From: an uncultured bacterium
GTDB taxonomy: Bacteria; Planctomycetota; GCA-002687715
Length of the DNA stretch: 64,000 nucleotides
Assembly: GCA_902826835.1 (NCBI GenBank)
Contig: CADEGH010000024.1
Span: 21,780-85,779 of the forward strand
Direction of reading: 5' to 3'
Shown: positions 17,304 through 25,712 of the stretch, piece after piece
Numbering within the stretch: position 1 is the first letter of the stretch
Layout of the letters: the number at the start of each line of letters is the position of its first letter
Made by a program: the position numbers and the translations under genes
Notes under the pieces: generated by a model
Database searches by the model: none
Told to the model about the DNA's origin: nothing
What the model saw: the letters and a program-made list of their open reading frames with translations, nothing else

Positions 17304-17401
17304 GTTTCCTGGCGGTGACGCCGGCCGGGCAGGTGGGACGGTGGTTCAGGGTGACCCTCCAGCTGGCACAATGCGTGCAGGTCACCGCTCGAGAAATCCT
17401 C

Positions 17402-20026
17402 ATGCATTCTTCCCGACTCGCGGCTTGCTTCTTGATCATCGTGGGCCAGGGAGCTGGAATCGCCCAGAGCCCGCTTCCTCATCGCGATTCTCCACTTCCT
17501 CCGGCCGCCGACTGGACGATGACCGTCATCCACGAAGGCGAGGTCGGGATTTGGGGACTCGGGGTGTTCCAGGTCTTCCCGCAGTACGCCGCCCCGGAAG
17601 TCGTGAGCCTCGACGACAAGGGACGCTGCTTGGTTCACGTGGGCTACAGCGGCAAGTGGACCGCCAATGCCACGCTCGAAGATCGCGAGTGGCTGGGTGC
17701 GGTCGCGCACGTCGATCTCGATCCGGTGCGTCCAGGCGCCGAGCTCTACGTGGGTGGAAAGCGAGGGAACCTCTACCAAGTGATCCCCCACGCCGGGGGT
17801 GGCGCCGACACGCGTCTGATTGCGAAGTTCCCGGCCAAGGAGCTGCACACCTTGGTGGGCGCCGAAATCAACCCAGCCCGGCCGGGGTCGGAACTCCTGG
17901 CCTTCCTACACACGGGCGAGGTCTTTGAAATTCGCCCCGACCCGAACGCGGAGACCGGCTTCGCCGCGCACTTGCTCACGACCTTGGCGGGGCGCGTGCG
18001 CGAAGCGTTGGTTCTATCCCCAAACGCCGGCGACGCGCCGCGGGTCATCACGGTGTCCCGCTCGGGAGAGCTCGGGGAACTCCAGTGGGGCGAGACTGGT
18101 TTGCACAATCGCAGTCTCGGGCAGGAGAATTCCGGTCTTGGCCGATTGGCGCAAAAGCCCCGACGGAAAGCGGAGCCACGAGTGCTCTACGTCACGCGGG
18201 ACGACGGTCTCATTCTCCGTCTGGAGGAGACCTCGGACGGATTTCAGCGCACACCGATCTACGCCGGGCCGGAGGGGCCCCGAGGGATCGCGGCCGGTTA
18301 CTTCGGAGCCAATCAGGACGAAGAGACCGTGGCCGTTTTCGGCTACAGCAAGCGCGTCCAACTGCTGACGCGGCAGCGGGACGGTTCGTTTCTCGCGAGC
18401 GACCTCTTCCTGGACCTCGACCAGGGTCACTGGCTCATGTCCGCCGAACTCGACGGCCGCAACGGCACGCACGAACTCCTCGGATCCGGCTACGGGGGCC
18501 GAGTGTTCTTGCTCGCGCGGCGGCCCGGATTTGGTCTGCCCGGAGTGGCCACTGCGCCGGACGGCGAAAGAGAGTCTTCCGCTCAGTCGAAAACGCCCGG
18601 CCCACGGCCCCTGCGCATCGCGACGTCCGCCAGCAAGAACGTCCAAGCCCTCTCGACGCTGTCCTACGGAGGCGGTTTCGAAACCAAGACTCTCCTCTAC
18701 GACACCCTCGTCCGGCGCGATTCATCAGGGAATCTCGCCCCGGGTCTCGCCGAGTCCTGGAAATTCGACGCACAGTCCTCGGCGTGGGAATTCCAGCTTC
18801 GCCCCGGGGCGACGTTCCACGATGGAACTCGGATCTCCGCCGCCGCGGTGGCGGAACATTTCCGCCGGTTCATCGGGCTTCCCGAGCACGCATGGCTCCC
18901 CGCGGGGCGACACGTGACGAACGCCCTGGCAGTGGGCGAACACACGCTGCGCCTCGTCGTCGATCGACCCGTGTTTCTGCCCGGGGACCTCTGCGCCATC
19001 AACCCCGGAGGAGTCCGCGCGCCTTCGACCCTGGATCGTCAGGGCGAGTTTGTCCATCCGATCGGCAGTGGGACGCATCGCTTTCTCGGGCTGCGCGAAG
19101 GCGACGCCGTTCTCCGCTACGCCCGGAGAGACGCGCCGAACGAAGTGATCGACCTCGTGCGAACCCGCGGTAGCTCCGCCGAGGTGGCTGCGGCGCTCCG
19201 TGACGGGCGACTCGACATCGTGACCAACGGCTGGATCGAGTTCTTGAATCCGAGCGATCTCGATGCCCTCGAGAAAGATCCGGCCTTCGAGCTCTCGTCT
19301 TCGCCCGGCTCCTCGGTCTTGCATCTCGTCTTCCAATCGCAACGAGGCCCGACCCGCCACCTCGCGCTGCGCCGCCACATGGTCTCCCAGCTCTCTCGGG
19401 AGGCCCTGATCGCCGAGAGCGAACACGGTCGGGCCACCGCGGCGACAAGTTTCTTCGGTCCGGCCGTGACCGCATGGCCAACTCGACCGCCACCAGAAAT
19501 CCTCGAAGGGACCCGCTCCGTCGAAGCAGAGGCTCCGGTCGTCATCCTCGCCAATGCCGGGCGCCGTCGCGAGGTGCAAGTCGCGCAGTCGATTCACGCT
19601 CGGATGACCAAGGCGGGGATTCCCACGGAGTTGGTGTTGGCCCGCTCCGACCAGCTCGAACGCAGAAGGAAGGCCGGCGACTTCGGCGTCACTCTCGATG
19701 CGACTTGGGGCATTCCCTACGACCCCGACCTGAGCCTCGCCGCGCTCTTCTTGCCGTCCTCCAAGGGAACCGCGGCCACGGCCGGCGTGACTGGCATCGA
19801 CCCGGACTTGGTCGAACTCGTAGCCGAGCTTCAACGGACTCTGGAGGCGGCGCAACGAGCGCAGATCTACCTTCAAATCGAGGAACTCATGAACGAGCGA
19901 GTGCTCATCTGGCCGCTGTTTGCTCCCCATCACACCGCCGTGCTTCGCAAAGGCAGTGGCCAAATCGGCCTCTCCCCCGACCTCTACCGCTTCGACCCTG
20001 CCCGGCTCATGCATCGACCGGAGTGA
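17402..20026 (+). CDS. Exported beta-propeller / family 5 solute-binding fusion protein
   Basis: An 874-residue protein with a signal peptide (residues 1-22, cleavage after GIA before Q). Residues ~30-390 show repeated beta-propeller blades of VCBS/FG-GAP style (VSLDDKGRCLVHVGY, GAELYVGGKRGNLYQV, EPRVLYVTRDDGLILRLE, DEETVAVFGYSKRVQLL, TVAVFG). Residues ~395-874 are a peptide/nickel-type periplasmic binding domain (SBP_bac_5): FETKTLLYDTLVRRD, LAESWKFDAQ, WEFQLRPGATFHDGT, and the lobe-closing region LMNERVLIWPLFAPHH. The closest binding-domain type is NikA/oligopeptide-binding. No ABC permease genes are adjacent. ATG 17402 is used because it begins the signal peptide. The combination suggests a surface or periplasmic receptor; the ligand is unknown. 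Confidence 0.82.
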   Translation: MHSSRLAACFLIIVGQGAGIAQSPLPHRDSPLPPAADWTMTVIHEGEVGIWGLGVFQVFPQYAAPEVVSLDDKGRCLVHVGYSGKWTANATLEDREWLGAVAHVDLDPVRPGAELYVGGKRGNLYQVIPHAGGGADTRLIAKFPAKELHTLVGAEINPARPGSELLAFLHTGEVFEIRPDPNAETGFAAHLLTTLAGRVREALVLSPNAGDAPRVITVSRSGELGELQWGETGLHNRSLGQENSGLGRLAQKPRRKAEPRVLYVTRDDGLILRLEETSDGFQRTPIYAGPEGPRGIAAGYFGANQDEETVAVFGYSKRVQLLTRQRDGSFLASDLFLDLDQGHWLMSAELDGRNGTHELLGSGYGGRVFLLARRPGFGLPGVATAPDGERESSAQSKTPGPRPLRIATSASKNVQALSTLSYGGGFETKTLLYDTLVRRDSSGNLAPGLAESWKFDAQSSAWEFQLRPGATFHDGTRISAAAVAEHFRRFIGLPEHAWLPAGRHVTNALAVGEHTLRLVVDRPVFLPGDLCAINPGGVRAPSTLDRQGEFVHPIGSGTHRFLGLREGDAVLRYARRDAPNEVIDLVRTRGSSAEVAAALRDGRLDIVTNGWIEFLNPSDLDALEKDPAFELSSSPGSSVLHLVFQSQRGPTRHLALRRHMVSQLSREALIAESEHGRATAATSFFGPAVTAWPTRPPPEILEGTRSVEAEAPVVILANAGRRREVQVAQSIHARMTKAGIPTELVLARSDQLERRRKAGDFGVTLDATWGIPYDPDLSLAALFLPSSKGTAATAGVTGIDPDLVELVAELQRTLEAAQRAQIYLQIEELMNERVLIWPLFAPHHTAVLRKGSGQIGLSPDLYRFDPARLMHRPE

Positions 20027-20067
20027 TCCAGTCCTCCGTTCGAGTGGGCGGAGGGAACGAGGCGCGT

Positions 20068-20310
20068 TCAGCTTCGGGCGCGGGCCAGTTGCAGTGCGAA
20101 GCTGCGGGGGTCGACCAAGGGCGTGGGGGTCGGATCGGGGATCGAAATCGGGCGCTCCACCGCCCGGGCGAGCGCCGATAACGCCTCCCCCACCTCGCGG
20201 AGATCGGAGAGGTCGTAGGACTCGTGGGGAGGAGTCAAGAGCCGGCGTCGCTCCACCGACCAGTGGACCGAGGACTCGGGAGAAAAAACGCTGGAGGGGT
20301 CTGATTTCAT
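20068..20310 (-). CDS. Small hypothetical protein coupled to the large solenoid gene
   Basis: An 80-residue open frame that starts 7 bp after the stop of the 1271-residue gene, with GAGG before ATG 20310 and strong GC third-position bias, so it is probably real. The central part (YDLSDLREVGEALSALARAVERP) is a predicted amphipathic helix; the ends are Ser/Pro-rich and disordered. No known family or transmembrane segment is recognised. Position implies a function with the upstream solenoid protein. Confidence 0.55.
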   Translation of the reverse strand: MKSDPSSVFSPESSVHWSVERRRLLTPPHESYDLSDLREVGEALSALARAVERPISIPDPTPTPLVDPRSFALQLARARS

Positions 20311-20317
20311 GGCGTCC

Positions 20318-23300
20318 TCATTCCGCGCGGGGCGGCAGAGCTTCTGCTTCGAGCCGGGCGCCGATTTCCGCGAGGTCGCGGCGCGTCGCTTCGTCCAAGT
20401 TCGACAGCCCCGCGAGTTCCGCGAATTCAGCCCGCGCCCGATCCCACCAATGCAACTCGACGAGAGCCCGCAGGCGCACTCCGCGTTGGCGCTTGGTGAT
20501 GCCGGAGCCCGGGACCTTCCCGCCGAGAGCGTCCAGGACCTCCCGGTAGCGATGCGAAGACAGGGACTGATCGAGCAGACGATCGAACTGCTCCTGTCGT
20601 CCCAAAGCTCGCGCGCCGCGAATCTCGGTGATCAGGGCGATGGCGTCGCGAGCCAAGCCGAACCGCTGGTCGATGACCGCCCGCTGGTGGATCTCCTGGA
20701 GGTAAGCCTCGATGCCCTCGGTGTCGCCGGCACGCACGCTCTCGCGGCAGGGTGCGATCGGGTCATAGTCCGGATCAGCCCAGAGCAAGTGAGCACTCAA
20801 CGCGGGCTCGAAGTTTTCGGGAGAGGCCGCGGTATTCTCCGCCGCGTGCATGCGCACTCGCAGTTCGGCCCAATCGCGACGGGAGTACGCCGCCTGCGCC
20901 GCTGCCGCCCAGTGCCAACGCCGCAGCGCGAGGAGCAAGTCAGGCTCCGGGCACATCGCGGCTTCGTCGTCGGCGGCGCGCACGGCGCAGGCCACTCGAT
21001 CAAGGCCATCTTCCAATGCGACGAGGATCGGCTTTTCCGGACCTCGGTCGGCGAGTGAAGCGAGTACCGATGCCAAGGCCGTCGTTTCCGCCAGGAAGAC
21101 GCCGAGGAGAGCGGGCACGTGCTCCGGGTCGACGGCGAGCATGACCGCCGCGCGGTTGCGGAACTTCGGCAATTCGCAAACCGGATCGATCCCCGACGTG
21201 AGGCCGAGCCAAAGGTCCATGCGCCGCTGCTCGCGTTCGGAAGGCAGGAGGCCCGAGCGAAGCAGGAGGCGGGCATGGGCCTCGGCCTGTGCCCGGTCTT
21301 TGTCCATGGACTCGAACACCGCGCGGAGGTGGTTTTCCAAGAGCTCGCGCGCGAACTCCTCCCGCGCCTGGTCGAGCGCAGCGCGGCTCACCGAGTCGTC
21401 GAGCAGATGGTCAGCAAACCCCGGCATCGCCGTCCAGGCCGCGAACTCCGCGTGCAGGCGCGACGACTCCGAAATCGCGGATGGGTGCCCGCTGCGACTC
21501 CACTCGTAAGCGCGCCGCAGGCGCAGCAAGCAGAGGTGATGACGAGCTTTGACGGACGGGGTCTTCGCGACGAGAGACTCCGCCTCCGAAAGCAGCTCTT
21601 CCAAGGAATGGGAACCGTTGCGCACCCGTTCGGACAGGCGAGCCAGACTCGGCTGCGCCAGGCGATGTTCGAGCTTTTGTAGCGCGGCAGTCACGAACGG
21701 CCGGGCTTCCGAACCGTCGCTCAGCCAGGCCCGCGCTTTTCGCAGCGCATCCGCGAGGAGAGCGGGATTGCCCTCGGGTCGGACTTCGGCGGACGCCGCC
21801 AACAGCAAGAGTTTGGCGGCGGCCCCTTTGCGTTTCTGTTGGGCTCGCTCCGCCAACTCCCGGAGCGCCACCGCTTCGGGCACCGAGAGGCCGTCCAAAG
21901 CCTCGATCCCCTCCGCAAGTTCCGGAGCATCAAGCCCGTCCTGGGCGAGGCGGCGCAAGCCGATGGTCGTCGCCAGTCGAGCGAACGCGAAGCGCGTCGA
22001 AGGGCTGCGATGGGCGGCCGGTCGGCGAACCACCATGGCCTGTTCGAAGTCACCCTCGCGCTCGAGGAGGCTCGCCCGGATGTCGCTGGCCATTTCGCCA
22101 AGCTCACCGCGCGGTAGCACGCGATTGAGGGCCTGCAGGGGCGCGTGGACTTCGCCGCGGAGCGCCGCCAAGTAGGCGCGTCCGACGGTCAGCTCGAGAT
22201 GGGTGTATCCGGCGGCGTCGGCCGCGGCCCAATGTTCGTCGGCCAAGTCGAGCTCGCGCTGCGCGAGAGCCAAGAGCCCCATCAAGAACCGCAACTCGCC
22301 CGAGAGCTTGCGGCGCTTGAGATTGGCGACCAACTCTTGACCGCGCCCGAGCTCACCGGCCGCAAGCACCGCCCTCAAGATCCTCGCCAGGGTTTCGTCG
22401 TTGACGTCCTTTTCGGCGGCCAGCGGCAGTAGGAACTCGAGTTCCCGCGCCGACTGCCCGAGGGTGCGGGCCAGACTGGCCGCTTCTTCCCGCCACGCCC
22501 GCAGGTGACGCAGCACCGCGGACTTCGAAGCCGCGGACTGCGCCCGAAGGCTCTTGGTGATTTCGCGGAGTCGTTTGGATCCGCGCTCGGCGCCGGCGAG
22601 CAGCCCGTATCGTTGGGTCAGGCTTTCCGCGACATCGCGATCGAAGAGCACCGCGGCCGGGTCGGCGATCATGGCCGCAAGATGCTGCAAAGCCTCTTCC
22701 AACTGGCCCGAAGCCGTCGCCAAGCGCGCTCGGGCCGGGAGGGCCGGTGCAACCGCCACTGGAACGGCATCCAAGTGCCGCTTCGCGGCTGGAACATCGC
22801 CCGCCAGCGCCGCCACTTCGGCTTGTCGCACTCCGATTCGCCGGTCATTGGGACGCCTGGTCTTGGCGTCCGCCAGAACGCGCCGCGCCAATTCGAAGTT
22901 CCGCGCTTCGACCAGAACATCGCTGAGTCCCAAAAAGGCGGCTACGGCGAGACCGGTAGGCACGGTTGGATACCGAGCCCATCCGAGCACTGCCGGGGCC
23001 TCGGCGGCCGTCAAGCCGCGCGCCAGAGCCTTCAAGACGAGCAGCGTGGGGTCATCCTCGGACTGCGGGGTCGTTTCGATGAGCGTCAACCCCTCGCCGG
23101 AGAGTCCGAGGGCACCCATCGCGGCAGCGATGCGCAGGAGGCCGTGCACTTCCTGGTCGCCACGTTCGCGCGAGAGGAGGTGGGCCGCTACGGCCAAGAC
23201 ATCGTCTCCCCGTCGCGCGGCCGCCACGGCCTGCGCATGAAACGGCCATTCGCGGTCCGGATACAGGCGGCCCAATTCGCGGGCCAGTCCTTCGCGGGCC

Positions 23301-24133
23301 ATGGCTTCATCGGATTCGTGCCTGGCGCTCACGTGCACGTGGCGCAACAGTTCGGGTTCGAGTCGTTCCCGCGCGGTGGCATCCGCTTTGAGCAGGGCCA
23401 AGAGTTCGGGCATCAAAGTCGGAGGCAACCGGGAGCCTTGGAGGACGTGCTCCATCACCACTTGGCGAGCTTCCGAATCCAGCACATCCCAAAGCCGAGT
23501 CGCCTGGTCGAGCTCACCCCAGCGCAGAGCGAGCCGTCCGGTCTCTTGGCGGATTTCGTGCACGAGCCGAGTGGTTTCGGGGCGATCCCGCAAACTCTCG
23601 ACGAGCGGCAGAAGCTCGAACACCGTCGGCTCCGTCGCGGCGTCCGCCAGCTCCCGCAACGCCGGGGGCAACAGGGCCAGGTCGCCCAAGAGATCGTCGG
23701 GCCGCGCATCGTCGAGGGAGCGGCAGGCCAAGAGTCCGTGCAGCAAACGACAGCGCATCCGACGCTGCGATTGGTCGCGTAGGCGAGTTTCGAGGCTGCG
23801 CCCCAAGCGAAGGATCAGGGCCTCCCTTACCGCGTTGGCAGGCAGCGCGCGGTGGTGGTCGGCGGCGGCCAAGAGCGTCGTAGCGGCCTCGCGCGGATCC
23901 ACCGCCGCGCTCGCTTCATAGAACGTCGACGCCAAGAGAGCAGCGTCGCAGAGAAACTCCCTCCCGTCTTCGGAGCGCTGATCTTTGAGGGTCGGCAGGA
24001 CTTCCTTCAGGATCAGATCGCCGGCGTCGGAGCGCGCCAATTTGCGCTCGCGCACGTCGGATTCGATTTCGCGCAGCCGCGCGCGGAGGGAAGCAGTCTT
24101 GGGAACCCGGTCGAGGCTTGGATGACGACTCAT
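20318..24133 (-). CDS. Large TPR/alpha-solenoid protein
   Basis: A 1271-residue soluble protein made almost entirely of helical pairs rich in Ala, Leu, Arg and Glu. TPR-like units are visible, e.g. ARNFELARRVLADAKTRRPN, EVAALAGDVPAAKRHLDAVP and GLLALAQRELDLADEHWAAA. There is no signal peptide, membrane segment or catalytic motif. Solenoids of this kind act as protein-binding scaffolds. The gene begins at ATG 24133 and is followed 7 bp later by the 80-codon gene, forming a two-gene unit. The stretch RREWAELR near residue 1090 and other Trp-containing helices are the only aromatic-rich parts. Function unknown. Confidence 0.85.
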   Translation of the reverse strand: MSRHPSLDRVPKTASLRARLREIESDVRERKLARSDAGDLILKEVLPTLKDQRSEDGREFLCDAALLASTFYEASAAVDPREAATTLLAAADHHRALPANAVREALILRLGRSLETRLRDQSQRRMRCRLLHGLLACRSLDDARPDDLLGDLALLPPALRELADAATEPTVFELLPLVESLRDRPETTRLVHEIRQETGRLALRWGELDQATRLWDVLDSEARQVVMEHVLQGSRLPPTLMPELLALLKADATARERLEPELLRHVHVSARHESDEAMAREGLARELGRLYPDREWPFHAQAVAAARRGDDVLAVAAHLLSRERGDQEVHGLLRIAAAMGALGLSGEGLTLIETTPQSEDDPTLLVLKALARGLTAAEAPAVLGWARYPTVPTGLAVAAFLGLSDVLVEARNFELARRVLADAKTRRPNDRRIGVRQAEVAALAGDVPAAKRHLDAVPVAVAPALPARARLATASGQLEEALQHLAAMIADPAAVLFDRDVAESLTQRYGLLAGAERGSKRLREITKSLRAQSAASKSAVLRHLRAWREEAASLARTLGQSARELEFLLPLAAEKDVNDETLARILRAVLAAGELGRGQELVANLKRRKLSGELRFLMGLLALAQRELDLADEHWAAADAAGYTHLELTVGRAYLAALRGEVHAPLQALNRVLPRGELGEMASDIRASLLEREGDFEQAMVVRRPAAHRSPSTRFAFARLATTIGLRRLAQDGLDAPELAEGIEALDGLSVPEAVALRELAERAQQKRKGAAAKLLLLAASAEVRPEGNPALLADALRKARAWLSDGSEARPFVTAALQKLEHRLAQPSLARLSERVRNGSHSLEELLSEAESLVAKTPSVKARHHLCLLRLRRAYEWSRSGHPSAISESSRLHAEFAAWTAMPGFADHLLDDSVSRAALDQAREEFARELLENHLRAVFESMDKDRAQAEAHARLLLRSGLLPSEREQRRMDLWLGLTSGIDPVCELPKFRNRAAVMLAVDPEHVPALLGVFLAETTALASVLASLADRGPEKPILVALEDGLDRVACAVRAADDEAAMCPEPDLLLALRRWHWAAAAQAAYSRRDWAELRVRMHAAENTAASPENFEPALSAHLLWADPDYDPIAPCRESVRAGDTEGIEAYLQEIHQRAVIDQRFGLARDAIALITEIRGARALGRQEQFDRLLDQSLSSHRYREVLDALGGKVPGSGITKRQRGVRLRALVELHWWDRARAEFAELAGLSNLDEATRRDLAEIGARLEAEALPPRAE

Positions 24134-24213
24134 GAGTGGGCTGGCATCGCTTCAGGTGGGACACAGAGGGGGGAGATCTGGGCTTCCCCCTTGTCGTCCG
24201 CGCCCTGCGCCTC

Positions 24214-24232
24214 AAAAAAGCCGCCCTTCGGC
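24214..24232 (-). terminator. Probable rho-independent terminator after the HEAT-repeat gene
   Basis: On the minus strand GCCG (24229-24232), a 5-nt loop and CGGC (24220-24223) are followed by six T (24219-24214), 62 bp after the stop at 24294. The stem is short but GC-only. It separates the exported HEAT protein gene from the solenoid gene. Confidence 0.5.
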
Positions 24233-24293
24233 CGGGATTCAGGTGCGCTCAGCCACCCGCGAAATCCAGGACGAAATTGTCCGAGTCACCGGA

Positions 24294-25376
24294 TCATGAG
24301 GTCTTGCGAAAGGCGCGCCAGCGGGCCGGATCGGTGCCGAGGTCGCGCCCGGTCAGGCGGCGCAGCGCCTGCGAGATAATGGTGCGCTCGATGTCGACCT
24401 GAATGATCGCGACATCCAACACGGCGCCCTCCTGCACGATGTCCACGATCGGATCTGCAATCATTGCCGAGGCCGCCACTTCGACGTCGAAGTCCTTCAC
24501 GTACGCGCGCTGGGTGGTCACCTGAATGAAATTGCGCGTCGGGCGCCAGGCGTCGGTCAAGGCTTCGATCAAAGGCGGAACGGCTTCTGGGTATCCGAGC
24601 TCCCCGAGCGCCTCGGCGGCGTGCGCCCTGACTTCCGCGCGGGGGTGGCGCAAGTTCTTGGCGAAGAGTCCGACAAACGCGGGGTCCTCGGTTTTTCGAA
24701 GGGCGCGCACCGACTCGGTGCGAACGGCCGAGGCGGGATCCAGGAGCGCCCGCTTGTAGAGCGGATTGATGCGTTCGGGGCGGTGGCGATCCTTCGCGAG
24801 GATTTGCGCGCTCATCCAGCGCACCGAGGCTTGAGCACTCTTTAGACCATCGAGTCCATCGCGAAACGCCCGCTCCTCCGGCAAATGAGCGGTCTTCTCG
24901 AGGCCGATGGCCGCTTCGAGCGGCCCCTTGGGTGCCCACTCTTCGAAGATGACTTTGGAGAGGCGGGAATGATCCCGCGACCGAGCGCCACCTTCGCTCT
25001 CGTCCAAACGGCAAGACTTCGCCAACTGTCGCACCGTTTCGCGGGCCAGGGGTTGATCGGGGTCGCGCTCGAGCACGTCCGCGAGGAGCTCACGCCCCTT
25101 CTGCCATGCTCCGCGGTCGATGGCGTAGCGCGCGAGGGCGGCGCGGCCGGCCACAAACTCGGCCGGCGTGTCCAAGAGTCGTTCCTCGATCAGGGCGATG
25201 AGCGGCGCCAGATCGAGGGTGGCCGGCTCCCCCTCGGTGGTCACCCAACCAAATGGCGTCTGAATGCCACCCTTTTTCTTCTGGCCCTCGAGACTGAGGC
25301 CGGATTCCAGGCGGAAGCCGCCTTGGGCAGCCATCGAGACACCCAGCACCAAGAGCCAAGGAATCGGTCGAATCAC
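24294..25376 (-). CDS. Exported HEAT-repeat protein
   Basis: A 360-residue protein starting at GTG 25376, selected because TAGGAG precedes it at good spacing. A short signal peptide (residues 1-17) ends at AAQ. A beta-like segment (LSLEGQKKKGGIQTPFGWV) resembles a small SH3/Sm-like patch. HEAT repeats follow from about residue 150: RALLDPASAVRTESVRALRK, NLRHPRAEVRAHAAEALGEL and PLIEALTDAW. The last ~70 residues (VTTQRAYVKDFDVEVAASA, VQEGAVLDVAIIQVDIER) form a distinct C-terminal domain seen with such repeats in planctomycetal proteins. Role unknown; protein binding in the periplasm is likely. Confidence 0.85.
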   Translation of the reverse strand: MIRPIPWLLVLGVSMAAQGGFRLESGLSLEGQKKKGGIQTPFGWVTTEGEPATLDLAPLIALIEERLLDTPAEFVAGRAALARYAIDRGAWQKGRELLADVLERDPDQPLARETVRQLAKSCRLDESEGGARSRDHSRLSKVIFEEWAPKGPLEAAIGLEKTAHLPEERAFRDGLDGLKSAQASVRWMSAQILAKDRHRPERINPLYKRALLDPASAVRTESVRALRKTEDPAFVGLFAKNLRHPRAEVRAHAAEALGELGYPEAVPPLIEALTDAWRPTRNFIQVTTQRAYVKDFDVEVAASAMIADPIVDIVQEGAVLDVAIIQVDIERTIISQALRRLTGRDLGTDPARWRAFRKTS

Positions 25377-25582
25377 GGCATGCTCCTACCGAGGTGAGCG
25401 CCCATCATAGGGCCCAGGGGTCCCCGGTGGGTCGCCAAGTTGGAAGCCCGCCCCGAGCGATTCCGCTCCCACGGCCCATCCAACCGGCCGCGACTTTGGC
25501 CAGAGTGTCCAACCCCGAGCGCGGCTGGCCTTCCGTAAGCAACTGCCGGACCTCAGGATGGGGTGGTTCCGCTTTCGAGGAT

Positions 25583-25630
25583 CCCTGCCCCCCCCCCACG
25601 ATCACATGGACGCTTCCCGTGGGGGGAGGG
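25583..25630. repeat. C-run/G-run inverted repeat in the intergenic region before the fucosidase gene
   Basis: A ten-C run (25588-25597) followed by ACG forms a 9-bp perfect inverted repeat with CGTGGGGGG (25618-25626), loop 17 nt. The minus strand G-run could also make a quadruplex-like structure. This is the only structured element seen in the 336-bp region 25377-25712 between divergent starts; no gene or clear promoter was found in the rest. Confidence 0.4.
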
Positions 25631-25712
25631 AAGGGACGCCGAGTGAATGCCGAGTCTGCGCAGTAGGCTCCCCCGGATCCGCGATGAGTTGCGACCCTGG
25701 AGGCTTGCCCCG

